NCBI GenBank assembly: GCA_016296885.1
Contig: JAEDHT010000002.1
Span: forward strand, 1-64,000
Length of the DNA: 64,000 nt
Direction of reading: 5' to 3'
Source of the DNA: Clostridiaceae bacterium
GTDB lineage: Bacteria > Bacillota > Clostridia > Oscillospirales > Acutalibacteraceae
The notes below the pieces were generated by a model, which saw only the letters and a program-made list of their open reading frames with translations, did not search any database and was not told where the DNA came from. Below, piece by piece: positions 35,712 to 44,484 of the stretch. The translations under genes and the position numbers were made by a program. Numbering within the stretch: position 1 is the stretch's first letter; the number at the start of each line of letters is the position of its first letter.

Positions 35712-37319
35712 TTGAAAATAACATTTCTGGGTGCTACTCATGAGGTAACAGGAAGCTGTACCTATATAGAAGTTAATGACAAAAAGATACTTGTAGATTG
35801 TGGAATGGAGCAGGGTGCTGATATTTTTGAAAATCAGGAGATACCTGTGAATCCATCTGAGATTGACTGTGTGCTTTTAACTCATGCACATATAGATCAT
35901 TCAGGCAATCTGCCATTACTCTATAAAAACGGATTTAGAGGTCACATCTACACCACAAAAGCCACTTGTGAGCTAAGCAGAATAATGCTCATGGACAGCG
36001 CACACATACAGATGTTTGAAGCACAATGGAGAAACAGAAAGAGAAAACGTTCCGGTGCCGGCGAATATTTGCCTGTTTATGATATGAATGATGCTCAGGG
36101 TGCAATTTCAAAGCTAATTCCCTGTGAATACAACACCGAGATTGAAATTTTCGACGGAGTAAAAGTAGCCTTTACAGATATTGGGCATTTACTAGGCTCT
36201 TCCAGCATTGAGGTATGGCTCACTGAGAATGGTATAACCAAGAAGATTGTATTTAGTGGAGATATAGGTAATGTTAACCAACCAATTCTTCAAGACCCTA
36301 AATACACAAAAAGCGCAGACTATGTGGTGATGGAGTCAACCTATGGCAATCGCTATCACCCCGAACGACCGGACTATATAAAAAAACTGACAGAGCATAT
36401 TCAAAGAACTTTTGACAGAGGCGGAAATGTTGTAATCCCGTCATTTGCGGTGGGTAGAACCCAGGAATTACTCTATTTTATCCGTCAGATAAAGCATGAT
36501 AAGTTGATTAAGGATCACGATAATTTTTCTGTGTATATTGATAGTCCTCTTGCTATTGAGGCTACTAATATATTTTTAAACTGCAATACAGCATATTTTG
36601 ATGATGAAACCCGTGACCTGATAGACAGAGGTATCAATCCACTCACCTTCCCTGGTCTTAAGGTAGCTGTGTCTAGCGATGAATCCAAGCTTATCAACTC
36701 AGATTTGGAACCAAAGGTGATAATATCTGCCAGCGGAATGTGCGAAGCAGGCAGAATAAGACATCATCTGAAACACAATTTGTGGCGTGAAGAATGTCTT
36801 ATCCTTTTCGTGGGATATCAAGCAGCCGGCACATTGGGAAGAAACCTCTATGACGGTGTGCCTACTGTAAAGCTTTTTGGTGAAGAAATTGCAGTAAATG
36901 CTGAGATAGCTTTTCTCGATGGAATCAGCGGTCACGCTGACAAAGAAGGATTGCTTAAGTTCATAAATTCTTTTGAAGAAAAACCGGATGTTGTTTTTGT
37001 AAATCATGGTGAAGACAGCGTTTGCACAGAGTTTACAAAGTGTCTGCATGATGAATATGGCTACAACTCATATGCCCCATTCAGCGGAACTGTTTTTGAT
37101 CTCATCACAGGCGAAGTAGAAAAAGAAACCAGAGGTATTAAAATTAAGAAAGCTGTGGTCAGCACAGGTTCATCCAGAAGTGCCGCTGTGTTTAACCGTC
37201 TTTTGGCATCATGCAACAGACTGCTTTCAGTTGCCCGCAGATGCGAAGGCATGGCAAATAAAGATATCGCTAAGTTTGCCGATCAAATTGATACTCTGAG
37301 TGATAAATGGTCACGATGA
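35712..37319 (+). CDS. MBL-fold beta-CASP RNA nuclease
   Basis: 535 residues, starting at TTG (35712). The metallo-beta-lactamase core has THAHIDHSGNLPLL (two-metal site), a later Asp in VFSGDIGN and the final SGHAD motif. The beta-CASP cap is shown by SFAVGRTQELLYFI and SASGMCEAGRIRHHLK. A C-terminal RNA-metabolism domain follows (FVNHGEDSV). Proteins of this type are RNA exo/endonucleases related to CPSF-73 and YSH1. It lies 20 bases after the acyltransferase but is not obviously part of polysaccharide synthesis. Confidence 0.9.
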   Translation: MKITFLGATHEVTGSCTYIEVNDKKILVDCGMEQGADIFENQEIPVNPSEIDCVLLTHAHIDHSGNLPLLYKNGFRGHIYTTKATCELSRIMLMDSAHIQMFEAQWRNRKRKRSGAGEYLPVYDMNDAQGAISKLIPCEYNTEIEIFDGVKVAFTDIGHLLGSSSIEVWLTENGITKKIVFSGDIGNVNQPILQDPKYTKSADYVVMESTYGNRYHPERPDYIKKLTEHIQRTFDRGGNVVIPSFAVGRTQELLYFIRQIKHDKLIKDHDNFSVYIDSPLAIEATNIFLNCNTAYFDDETRDLIDRGINPLTFPGLKVAVSSDESKLINSDLEPKVIISASGMCEAGRIRHHLKHNLWREECLILFVGYQAAGTLGRNLYDGVPTVKLFGEEIAVNAEIAFLDGISGHADKEGLLKFINSFEEKPDVVFVNHGEDSVCTEFTKCLHDEYGYNSYAPFSGTVFDLITGEVEKETRGIKIKKAVVSTGSSRSAAVFNRLLASCNRLLSVARRCEGMANKDIAKFADQIDTLSDKWSR

Positions 37320-37352
37320 TCATTTATAAGCTATGAATGGAAGTGTTTAAAT

Positions 37353-37940
37353 ATGAAAAAAATAATTATAATTACAGCCACATTATTGCTCTCACTCTCC
37401 GTTTTTGCAGGATGTGGCAACAAAGGCACAGAAGCAAGCAGCACAGCTCCAACTGATGTGATAAGTGCTACTGCATCTGAAATTTCAAATAGTGGATCTG
37501 ACATAGAAGATACCAGCGATACAGAATCCGATGATGGCGTAGTTGATGGTGGATTCACACAGGACTATGAATACGATGACCAGAACAGGGTGGTGAAGGT
37601 TCATTTCTATAAAAGCGATAGCGGAGAGCTGGTAGCCGAAACCGAAAACACATATAACGACGATAATTTGTTGGATCAAATCGTTATGAAGGATAGCAAC
37701 GGCAAGGTAATGATCACAAACAAATATAAATATGCTAAAGATCCAAACGGCGAGCTTTTCCGCTCAAGGGATACCTACTACAACTCAGAAAATAAGGTAG
37801 TGTTGCATATTGATTATGAATTCTCTGTGGAGAACAACTGTCCTATAACAAAAGGATATTATGATGGTGCTGACAAAGAAATAACCTCTGATAAAGCTAA
37901 TCAAATAATAGCTGATCTTAACTCATTTATGTACAACTAA
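37353..37940 (+). CDS. lipoprotein of unknown function with YD-like repeats
   Basis: 195 residues. Signal peptide with lipobox VFAGC near residue 20, then an acidic Ser/Thr/Asp linker (about 25-60). The outside domain has successive strand pairs of the form YEYDDQNRVVKVHFYKSDSG, ENTYNDDNLLDQIV and NKYKYAKDPNGEL, the pattern of short YD/RHS-like repeats. It follows the MBL gene by 33 bases and is closed by a strong terminator. No specific function can be named. Confidence 0.75.
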   Translation: MKKIIIITATLLLSLSVFAGCGNKGTEASSTAPTDVISATASEISNSGSDIEDTSDTESDDGVVDGGFTQDYEYDDQNRVVKVHFYKSDSGELVAETENTYNDDNLLDQIVMKDSNGKVMITNKYKYAKDPNGELFRSRDTYYNSENKVVLHIDYEFSVENNCPITKGYYDGADKEITSDKANQIIADLNSFMYN

Positions 37941-37959
37941 TTTAACTTTACAAACTGTA

Positions 37960-38002
37960 AAAAACAGTGATAGGTGAAAAAATCATCTATCACTGTTTCT
38001 TT
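37960..38002. terminator. bidirectional terminator
   Basis: AACAGTGATAG-TGA pairs with TCA-CTATCACTGTT around an A-rich loop, between converging genes. Confidence 0.88.
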
Positions 38003-38025
38003 ATGAAATATTTTATTATCTATAA

Positions 38026-39243
38026 TCAGGCTAGCTCTGTCATAGGATCATATCTAACGCCATTGTACCAGCACTCAAAGTGAAGATGAGCGCCAAAAGA
38101 ATTGCCTGTATTTCCTATATATCCAATAAGCTGACCTCTCTCTACATACTGTCCAGGTGACACAATAACCGAGCTACAGTGAGCATATAACGTACCATAG
38201 CCATTGCCATGATCTATCTGGATGTAATATCCCCAGCCACTACCCCAAGAGTCGGAGCCATTAGCTATGGTAACTGTTCCGCTTTGTGCTGCCACGATAG
38301 GCTGACCATATGCACTGCCTGCACACGCCAAATCGATACCCTTGTGACCTCTGCCATCTCCCCAATACGCTGTTACGATAGAGCATTGAGGTGCCGGCCA
38401 GCAATAGCCACTACCGGATGCTACATAATAGTAAGGATCTGTGTAGGAATTTGACTGGTTCTGCTGTGCTTGCTGAGCTGCAAGCTCTGCTTCAGCCTGA
38501 GTAAGCTCATCCATAAGATTTTCCTTTTCGGCAGCATTAGCCTTTTTTTCTGCCAAAAGCTCTTCCTCATAGCCCTCTAATCCTGCCAATATGCCATTAT
38601 ACTCCATCTGCAAGGCATCAAGCTCCATCATTTTTGTTTCAAGCTTTGCCTTTTGATCGAGCAATTCGTCTTTATCAGCCTCGATAGACTCTTTTTCCTC
38701 ACGGATAGAATCCATATTAGCATTGAGGGAATCTACGATCTGTGCGTCAGCCTCGCCCATCTCATGTATAATATAAGATTTATCGAGCAGGTCGTCAAAG
38801 TCCTTTGCTCCGAGTATTATCTCAAGTGTGGTGGTATCACCTGAGAGATAGAGTGCCTTTATGCGCTGGCGAAGTCTCTCAGTGTCGCTATCTATCTCTG
38901 CTTGCACACCTGCTATCTGTTCTTCTTTTTCTGATATCTGATTATTGAGCAAATTAATAGCCTTCAAAACATAGTCTATCTCATTCTGCTGATTTTCTAT
39001 TTTTTCTTCTATTGCCTTGCAAAGCTCTTTTTGCTTAGTGATGTCTTTTCTGGCTACCTCAATTTTAGAGTCTAGCTCACTATCGAGAGACTCCAACTCG
39101 TTCTGGCGGTCTTTTATGGCATCTATATCCTCCTGAGTTATATCAGCAAACGAAACAGACCTGCTACTATATGCCACGCCGAAAAGTAAACACGCACACA
39201 ACACAGAGGAAATTATCCTCTTTAATATGTTATTTCTTTTCAT
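38026..39243 (-). CDS. M23 peptidoglycan hydrolase with coiled coil (second paralogue)
   Basis: 405 residues. Signal peptide (about 1-30), coiled coil (about 35-255: QNELESLDSELDSKIEVARK and similar), Gln/Ser-rich linker, LytM/M23 domain (about 290-405). The ligands are complete: GHKGIDLACAG, YAHCSS and GAHLHFEC. It is a paralogue of the FtsEX-linked gene at 24432 but lacks that gene's Cys-rich insertion. It has its own vegetative promoter (39306-39334) and AGGAGA before the ATG, so it need not be sporulation-specific even though it follows spoIIIAH. Confidence 0.9.
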   Translation of the reverse strand: MKRNNILKRIISSVLCACLLFGVAYSSRSVSFADITQEDIDAIKDRQNELESLDSELDSKIEVARKDITKQKELCKAIEEKIENQQNEIDYVLKAINLLNNQISEKEEQIAGVQAEIDSDTERLRQRIKALYLSGDTTTLEIILGAKDFDDLLDKSYIIHEMGEADAQIVDSLNANMDSIREEKESIEADKDELLDQKAKLETKMMELDALQMEYNGILAGLEGYEEELLAEKKANAAEKENLMDELTQAEAELAAQQAQQNQSNSYTDPYYYVASGSGYCWPAPQCSIVTAYWGDGRGHKGIDLACAGSAYGQPIVAAQSGTVTIANGSDSWGSGWGYYIQIDHGNGYGTLYAHCSSVIVSPGQYVERGQLIGYIGNTGNSFGAHLHFECWYNGVRYDPMTELA

Positions 39244-39305
39244 TCAAACATCTCCTGATTTTTATATATGAATAATCTATCTTTTTCTCGAAAATATACA
39301 ATTTT

Positions 39306-39334
39306 ATTATACACATTATCATCTGATTTAGCAA
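39306..39334 (-). promoter_or_regulatory. sigma-A promoter of the second M23 gene
   Basis: On the minus strand, TTGCTA (39334-39329) and TATAAT (39311-39306) have a 17-base spacer. A weak AT-rich hairpin (GATTATT...AATAATT plus T-run, about 39345-39375) lies between it and spoIIIAH and may end the spoIIIA transcript. Confidence 0.7.
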
Positions 39335-39381
39335 GAGAAAAAGCTCATTTGTTAAAAATTATTCATCAAAATAATCTTTAC

Positions 39382-39954
39382 TTAAACCTCAGTGATGCTA
39401 ATTTTGTCAAATTCTATGCCTGCCTGGGAATTGACTATATCTCTCACAGTAACCGCCAACGCCTCTGTTAGCACGCCTTTATTCACCACAACGCTACACT
39501 CATCATTCTGAATATATACCATACACTCAGAAAATCCCTTTGCCTTGATGAGATTTTCTACGTTAGTCTGCTTTTGTATTACAGAAGCTATCTGTGATGC
39601 AGATATCACAGCCTGTGTGCGTGCGGCATCATCTGATTCTGTACTTTTAAGGATTTCTGTAGCCATATCCACTATCTGTTGCTGGGTATCATTGCGAGTT
39701 TTTTGCACCTCTTCAAAATAGCTTTTGCTCTCCGCACTCATTACAACCGGCTCTGTATCTTTAGAGGATGTATCTTCTGTTGCAGATGCAGTGGCATTGG
39801 CATACTGTGCCTTGCCAAGCTCTTTGACCGAGCCTTGACTGGATGTAGCCGCTAATAGCGCATTGTTGTCGTTAAACTGCCAATTCAAAAATACAGATCC
39901 TCCCAATGCAAGAAGTAATGCTCCAAGTACTATGTGTTTCTTTCCTAATTTCAT
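39382..39954 (-). CDS. spoIIIAH: stage III sporulation protein AH
   Basis: Mother-cell channel protein, 190 residues. It has a single N-terminal membrane helix (HIVLGALLLALGGSVFLNW) then an acidic linker and a YscJ/FliF-like ring domain (about 75-190: SASQIASVIQKQTNVENLI, CSVVVNKG). In known systems it bridges the outer forespore membrane and pairs with SpoIIQ to form the feeding channel. Last gene of the spoIIIA operon. Confidence 0.95.
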   Translation of the reverse strand: MKLGKKHIVLGALLLALGGSVFLNWQFNDNNALLAATSSQGSVKELGKAQYANATASATEDTSSKDTEPVVMSAESKSYFEEVQKTRNDTQQQIVDMATEILKSTESDDAARTQAVISASQIASVIQKQTNVENLIKAKGFSECMVYIQNDECSVVVNKGVLTEALAVTVRDIVNSQAGIEFDKISITEV

Positions 39955-39981
39955 AAAAAAATTCCTCCTGTAAATACCATA

Positions 39982-40509
39982 TTATTTTGCTATCTTATTA
40001 ACACTTATTTTTGATTTTGATATGTCAAATATGCTTGAAACAGCATTAATAATCGCCTCTTTTACATTCTCGTTACCTGCTCCCTCACACACCACTATCA
40101 CACCTCTCACCTTTGGCTGTGATTCCCTTATGAGTATAGGTTGTTCTATACTTTGAGATGATTTTACCGTGTAATATTCACCCGAGCGTGATATCTCTCT
40201 GCTGTCGCTATCTGAAGACTCAGAATACTCACTGTTTTGTGCGTAGGTGTATTCCATGCCTGTATCCAGAGTTATCATAACGCCTGTGGTGCCTGCCCCG
40301 TCTATATGAGATATAATATCCGCCAGTCGGCTTTCAAGCTCTATTCTGTATGAGTCAGTGTCGAAGGCATTCTCCTGTCCTGTCTGTTCAGGCTTTTGAG
40401 ATGATGTAAAAAAACCGGAAAAAAGTATGAGTGCTATGCCTGCTATACCGGCTATTAAAACTATTTTTTTCTTAAAATCAAGCTTTTGATATTTCTTTGA
40501 TTTGTCCAT
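39982..40509 (-). CDS. spoIIIAG: stage III sporulation protein AG
   Basis: 175 residues. One membrane helix (KIVLIAGIAGIALILFSGFF), then a ring-forming domain with the typical late phrase VRGVIVVCEGAGNENVKEAI. In known sporulators it assembles a large ring in the intermembrane space as part of the feeding-tube complex. The region about 85-110 is Ser/Glu-rich (SEYSESSDSDSR). The ribosome site and order match the canonical operon. Confidence 0.95.
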   Translation of the reverse strand: MDKSKKYQKLDFKKKIVLIAGIAGIALILFSGFFTSSQKPEQTGQENAFDTDSYRIELESRLADIISHIDGAGTTGVMITLDTGMEYTYAQNSEYSESSDSDSREISRSGEYYTVKSSQSIEQPILIRESQPKVRGVIVVCEGAGNENVKEAIINAVSSIFDISKSKISVNKIAK

Positions 40510-40513
40510 CGAT

Positions 40514-40990
40514 TTATTCTCCTGTTAAATATATGTCTGCATCTATACCAATGTTGTTTTTTATGTTATTTTTGATAGTTTGCTTAAGATTGACATATGA
40601 TTTCTTTATATATACCTCTGCTTTGGTAATATATATGCAGTTGTCCGAGTCAATATCCATAATTATTTTTGTGGTAGCATCAGCCACACCTAGCGACTCC
40701 AATTCTCTTTGCACCAGCTGTGACACGCCTTCATCAAGCCTGCTTTTTGTTAGTTCATCTATCTCTGAACTAATTTCAAAGCTTGTTTCGGGCAAATCCT
40801 GATCAAGCGAAAATTGTATATCGCTCCATTTGAAATCTTTAAATGGAATTACAATCGCACAAATCAGAAACAGAGAAAGAACATACCTAAAGACCTTTTT
40901 CATAGCACCATCAGGCGATATTATATTCATAAGCCCGGCACATATGGAGGCAATACTGATTATCACTGCATAAGCACTTATTTTTTCCAT
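40514..40990 (-). CDS. spoIIIAF: stage III sporulation protein AF
   Basis: 158 residues. Two N-terminal membrane helices (ISAYAVIISIASICAGLMNI and VFRYVLSLFLICAIVIPF) and a soluble C-terminal domain (about 60-158). The ATG overlaps the spoIIIAE stop by one base, giving translational coupling. Length and helix layout fit the family; the exact role in the channel is not established. Confidence 0.92.
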   Translation of the reverse strand: MEKISAYAVIISIASICAGLMNIISPDGAMKKVFRYVLSLFLICAIVIPFKDFKWSDIQFSLDQDLPETSFEISSEIDELTKSRLDEGVSQLVQRELESLGVADATTKIIMDIDSDNCIYITKAEVYIKKSYVNLKQTIKNNIKNNIGIDADIYLTGE

Positions 40991-42111
40991 TACTGCACCC
41001 CCACAAGCAAGATTATTGCCGTAGATATTACAAACATAGACATAATTGAAAAAACAACCGCAACAAAACAGCTAAGAACCTTAGAAGAAACTGAAAAAAG
41101 TGAACACACTGCCCTCAAATTAAATATCTCAGCACCTACATTGCACAAATTTAGCATAAAAAGCCACAAAAGACACTTAAAAAGCATAGGCACGAAGATA
41201 AATATTGCAGCTATAATAGCCACCACACCCACACCTGATTTTAGCATTTTCACACTGTTCACCACAGACAGATACACGTCACTCAAAGCTCCTCCCACCA
41301 CGGGAACAAAGCTCTTCACCGCAAACTTCATTGCTCTGGATGACACCGAGTCCGAATATGTGCCGATAATGCCCTGAATTGTAAAAAGCGATGCAAATAT
41401 GCTCATAATAAATCCCAAAAACCACTTTACGCCTTTGTAAAGCATACTGCATATGCTAGATAGATTTAGCTGTGGAGATATTGACGATGCTATAGAAACA
41501 CCGTAAAAAATATTGATGGCTGGTAATATCACCTTTGTAAAAAGGAGTGAACAAAGCTGGCTGGCTGTCATCATAAGTGTGTAATATGATCCTGCACTCA
41601 CCGCCTGCCCTGAAGACACCATTAATCCTGCCATGATAGGTATGTATATCTTCATAAATGAAGAAGCATCTGTTATTGTAGCTGTGCCTTGATCTATCAA
41701 TGATGCTATAGGCGATGCAACACACACGCTCACGCACAGCACAGCGACTATATCAAAAAGCTGTTCACTTGCAATTAGCGAATTTTTGAGCGTGCTTGCC
41801 AATGCACACAGAAGAATAATACCAACGAGGATAGACACAGGCAATCTTTCATCCTCCATCACATTCTGCGCAATCTTGATAAGTGATGATATAAATTTAT
41901 CTCCATCAATATTATCCACGACACCACCGTCGAAATCATCTATGCCTGTGATAGACATATATTCTCTGGCTTCTTCAGGAATAGCCGAGAAAATCTCATC
42001 TGCTCCTGCGATACCCTCTATTCTTTCGCTTTCATCTGCAAAGGCTGTACAATTAGGGTATATAAAAAACATATAGGTAAGAGCAAAGATTAAAATCACT
42101 GTCCTTTTCAT
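40990..42111 (-). CDS. spoIIIAE: stage III sporulation protein AE
   Basis: Polytopic membrane protein, 373 residues from the ATG at 42111, with GGTGAT eight bases upstream; an ATG five codons earlier is also in frame. It has a cleavable-type signal (MKRTVILIFALTYMFFIYP) followed by about seven helices. The familiar segments KSFVPVVGGALSDVY and GVVAIIAAIFIFVPM are the conserved core. It is the presumed transport-like part of the complex. The following gene overlaps by one base. Confidence 0.95.
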   Translation of the reverse strand: MKRTVILIFALTYMFFIYPNCTAFADESERIEGIAGADEIFSAIPEEAREYMSITGIDDFDGGVVDNIDGDKFISSLIKIAQNVMEDERLPVSILVGIILLCALASTLKNSLIASEQLFDIVAVLCVSVCVASPIASLIDQGTATITDASSFMKIYIPIMAGLMVSSGQAVSAGSYYTLMMTASQLCSLLFTKVILPAINIFYGVSIASSISPQLNLSSICSMLYKGVKWFLGFIMSIFASLFTIQGIIGTYSDSVSSRAMKFAVKSFVPVVGGALSDVYLSVVNSVKMLKSGVGVVAIIAAIFIFVPMLFKCLLWLFMLNLCNVGAEIFNLRAVCSLFSVSSKVLSCFVAVVFSIMSMFVISTAIILLVGVQ

Positions 42112-42134
42112 TTTAAACATCACCATTTTCTGTT

Positions 42135-42527
42135 TTAGCTCTGGATCAGCCCTAGTGCTATTTCTGATATTTTTTCCACAAGTGGCAATGACATCACAAG
42201 CACTGATATTTTCCCGATAAGTTGCACCTTAGACGCCAATGCCCTCTCGCCTGCATCTTCACAGCTATCTGATGCAAATTGACATAAAAAGCACACACCA
42301 AGCGATTTAAACAAAATACCTGTAATGTTAGATTCAAGCGAGGTGAGCGTGAGCAAAGATGTAATTTTTCCCAGTGCAGGTTTGGCAATTGTGATCGCCT
42401 GTAACGCTATCACAACCCCAGCAGCTATAGAAACCAGCAGTGATACCTCAGGATTGTATCTTTTTAGTGTGAGCGACACCACTGCACACACCACACATAA
42501 TCCACATATAGTTATGTAATTCATCAT
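42135..42527 (-). CDS. spoIIIAD: stage III sporulation protein AD
   Basis: 130 residues with four hydrophobic helices, including YITICGLCVVCAVVSLTL at the start and VSLLVSIAAGVVIALQAI, and the conserved CQFASDSCEDAGERALASKV stretch. Overlaps spoIIIAC by four bases. Thought to form part of the membrane base of the channel with AC and AE. Confidence 0.94.
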   Translation of the reverse strand: MMNYITICGLCVVCAVVSLTLKRYNPEVSLLVSIAAGVVIALQAITIAKPALGKITSLLTLTSLESNITGILFKSLGVCFLCQFASDSCEDAGERALASKVQLIGKISVLVMSLPLVEKISEIALGLIQS

Positions 42528-42718
42528 AGATCAAACACCGATTTTATCGTGGTAAACAGGTTGCTAATCTCTGTTACAATCATCATAAGCACCACTATCA
42601 ACCCCGCCAGAGTGGTCATCATAGCTTGCTCTTCCCTACCACTGCGTATTAGCACCTGGTTTAACACCGACACAATGATTCCCACAGCCGCTATTTTAAA
42701 TATCATATCTACATCCAT
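42524..42718 (-). CDS. spoIIIAC: stage III sporulation protein AC
   Basis: 64 residues, two helices (IFKIAAVGIIVSVLNQVL and MMTTLAGLIVVLMMIV), almost exactly the usual family length. The loop RSGREEQAMM is conserved in the family. Its stop overlaps the spoIIIAD start. Confidence 0.94.
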   Translation of the reverse strand: MDVDMIFKIAAVGIIVSVLNQVLIRSGREEQAMMTTLAGLIVVLMMIVTEISNLFTTIKSVFDL

Positions 42719-42743
42719 AGCTTTTGTTCCTTTCCTTTATGTT

Positions 42744-43250
42744 TTATATAACCAGAAGTGCCGCTGTGGCACCTCCAAGGATCCCAAGTGTCTTATACAT
42801 TCGTGATTTGGATTCTTTATCCTTACGGCATACTTGTAGTCGACTATCTGCTTTTGCAGAAATAAGCTCACATAATGCCATCTGTCCGCTTATATCTGTC
42901 TTGCCAAGTCCTCTGCCGAATTCACTTAAAAGACTTATATCGTCACTTTCTAGCGGAATGCAATCTGAAAGCACAGTAACACTTTTTTGCCACGCATCCT
43001 CAAATGTGTTTTCGCATTGCATAGAAAGATACACCGCATTTGAAAATTCATCAAAAACTCCATTAAAAGTGTTTCCGCCAAAAACATCAGATAGTGGCTG
43101 TGATGTGTAGCTAATAAGGGATTTCAGCTCATTTAGAAATGACAAGAAATCCTCATAAAACGAAACCTTCTTTTTTAGTCCCTGTGCCATCATCATACCA
43201 GCACCAAAACCCGATATTATTAATAAAATTGCACCTGTAATTTTAACCAT
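42744..43250 (-). CDS. spoIIIAB: stage III sporulation protein AB
   Basis: 168 residues from the ATG at 43250, six bases after GGTGGTGA; a TTG five codons upstream is the alternative. N-terminal helix (ITGAILLIISGFGAGMMMA), a helical cytoplasmic or intermembrane domain, and a C-terminal hydrophobic end (TLGILGGATAALLVI). This layout resembles the type II secretion protein GspF. It lies between AA and AC in the standard order. Confidence 0.92.
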   Translation of the reverse strand: MVKITGAILLIISGFGAGMMMAQGLKKKVSFYEDFLSFLNELKSLISYTSQPLSDVFGGNTFNGVFDEFSNAVYLSMQCENTFEDAWQKSVTVLSDCIPLESDDISLLSEFGRGLGKTDISGQMALCELISAKADSRLQVCRKDKESKSRMYKTLGILGGATAALLVI

Positions 43251-43328
43251 ACTTTTCACCACCAAGCTGACTGGAACTGCCAGCGTAATTTAAATTATCC
43301 CTAGTATTATCAACACTCTCACATAAAT

Positions 43329-44261
43329 TTACCTTTGATTTGGCCTGTATATTCCCTCTATTTCTCCAGGATGATCCTTGCCTTTGAGCATAACTATATG
43401 GTCGAAGGCACCGGTGGAGATGAGGCTCTTACCCTTCTCTTGAGAGTACAAGCCCTCCAGCGATTCCGCATGAACAGTTGCAACAATCACAGCACCGGTA
43501 TTAACAGCAGATGCAATGGCATTGCAATCCTCCTTTGAACCAATTTCATCACAAATGATTACATCAGGAGACATAGAGCGCAATGCCTGCATTATGCCAT
43601 AAGCCTTGGGATAACCATTAAGCACGTCGCACAAACCTAAGTCATTGAGCGTCATTCCGCCATATGTTCCTGATAGCTCACCACGCTCATCTATCACAGT
43701 CACACACCTTCCACTGAGAGATATCCTCCTTGCAAAATCACGTAGGATAGTCGTTTTTCCGCTTGATGGTATACCTGCTATGAGAGTACCTTTCAGATTT
43801 GCACCTAGCTTTTCGTATATCTTAGCTGCTGAATCCTTTATCTCTCGTGAAATCCTTATATTCATAGAGGTAATCTCTCTCATACCAATAACCTCACCGT
43901 TGTTAATGATTGCTGTGCCGCATATACCCACACGATGACCGCCTCTTATTGTTATGTAGCCTTGTCTTAACTCCTTTTGATAACTATAAACCGAAAATCC
44001 GCACAATCTCTGAAAGGTCTCATTCATCATTTTGCCATTTACAATAACACTCTGGTTGCATGGCTCATTAGTCAATGTGCCGTCTTTCGAAATGTAGTAA
44101 TTTTTTTTGCCACATCGTATTATAACTGGCTTTGAGCTTCTTATTCTAACCTCATTGGCGGTCACCTTGATATTAGGATCAATACATGACAACAGCTTGT
44201 GCAAATCACCAGACAGCACACTAGTCGCACTCACAAAGCGTTCACTCATTGGATTCTGCAT
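43329..44261 (-). CDS. spoIIIAA: stage III sporulation protein AA, AAA ATPase
   Basis: 310 residues. Secretion-type ATPase related to type II/IV secretion motors. Walker A is GIPSSGKTTILRDF near residue 167, Walker B is SPDVIICDEIG near 235, and the final phrase is ATVHAESLEGLYSQ. It powers or assembles the mother-cell-to-forespore channel in known sporulators. First gene of the operon, with a sigma-E-type promoter 35-63 bases upstream of its ATG. Confidence 0.96.
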   Translation of the reverse strand: MQNPMSERFVSATSVLSGDLHKLLSCIDPNIKVTANEVRIRSSKPVIIRCGKKNYYISKDGTLTNEPCNQSVIVNGKMMNETFQRLCGFSVYSYQKELRQGYITIRGGHRVGICGTAIINNGEVIGMREITSMNIRISREIKDSAAKIYEKLGANLKGTLIAGIPSSGKTTILRDFARRISLSGRCVTVIDERGELSGTYGGMTLNDLGLCDVLNGYPKAYGIMQALRSMSPDVIICDEIGSKEDCNAIASAVNTGAVIVATVHAESLEGLYSQEKGKSLISTGAFDHIVMLKGKDHPGEIEGIYRPNQR

Positions 44262-44295
44262 ACTATCACTCCATTTTGTTTATTCGTTATGTTAA

Positions 44296-44324
44296 TATGT
44301 ATGGACAAACATCTCTAAATATTC
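44296..44324 (-). promoter_or_regulatory. sigma-E-type promoter of the spoIIIA operon
   Basis: On the minus strand, GAATATT (44324-44318), 14 bases, then CATACATA (44303-44296). This fits the mother-cell sigma-E consensus (ATATT, about 14, CATACAnT) with a single mismatch. No sigma-A promoter is seen here, consistent with sporulation-only expression. Confidence 0.85.
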
Positions 44325-44394
44325 ATTTTTATAAGCATATAAAAAACTTTTAGAAAAATAATCCCTATCCACCAAAATAAACTTTGATAAGGTA

Positions 44395-44423
44395 TTGAAT
44401 AATTTTCCAAAATAATTTATAAT
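44395..44423 (+). promoter_or_regulatory. promoter of the IscU-like/GGGtGRT operon
   Basis: TTGAAT (44395-44400) and TATAAT (44418-44423), 17-base spacer. Confidence 0.7.
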
Positions 44424-44484
44424 ATTCACGTATGTATGATGTTTTTATGTTCATACAATCAATTTGGAAAGGGGTTACTTTAAA

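Noticed and set aside
38026..39243. Second M23 peptidase as a sporulation-specific hydrolase of the spoIIIA operon
   Set aside because: It has its own sigma-A promoter (39306-39334) and a probable weak terminator lies between it and spoIIIAH.
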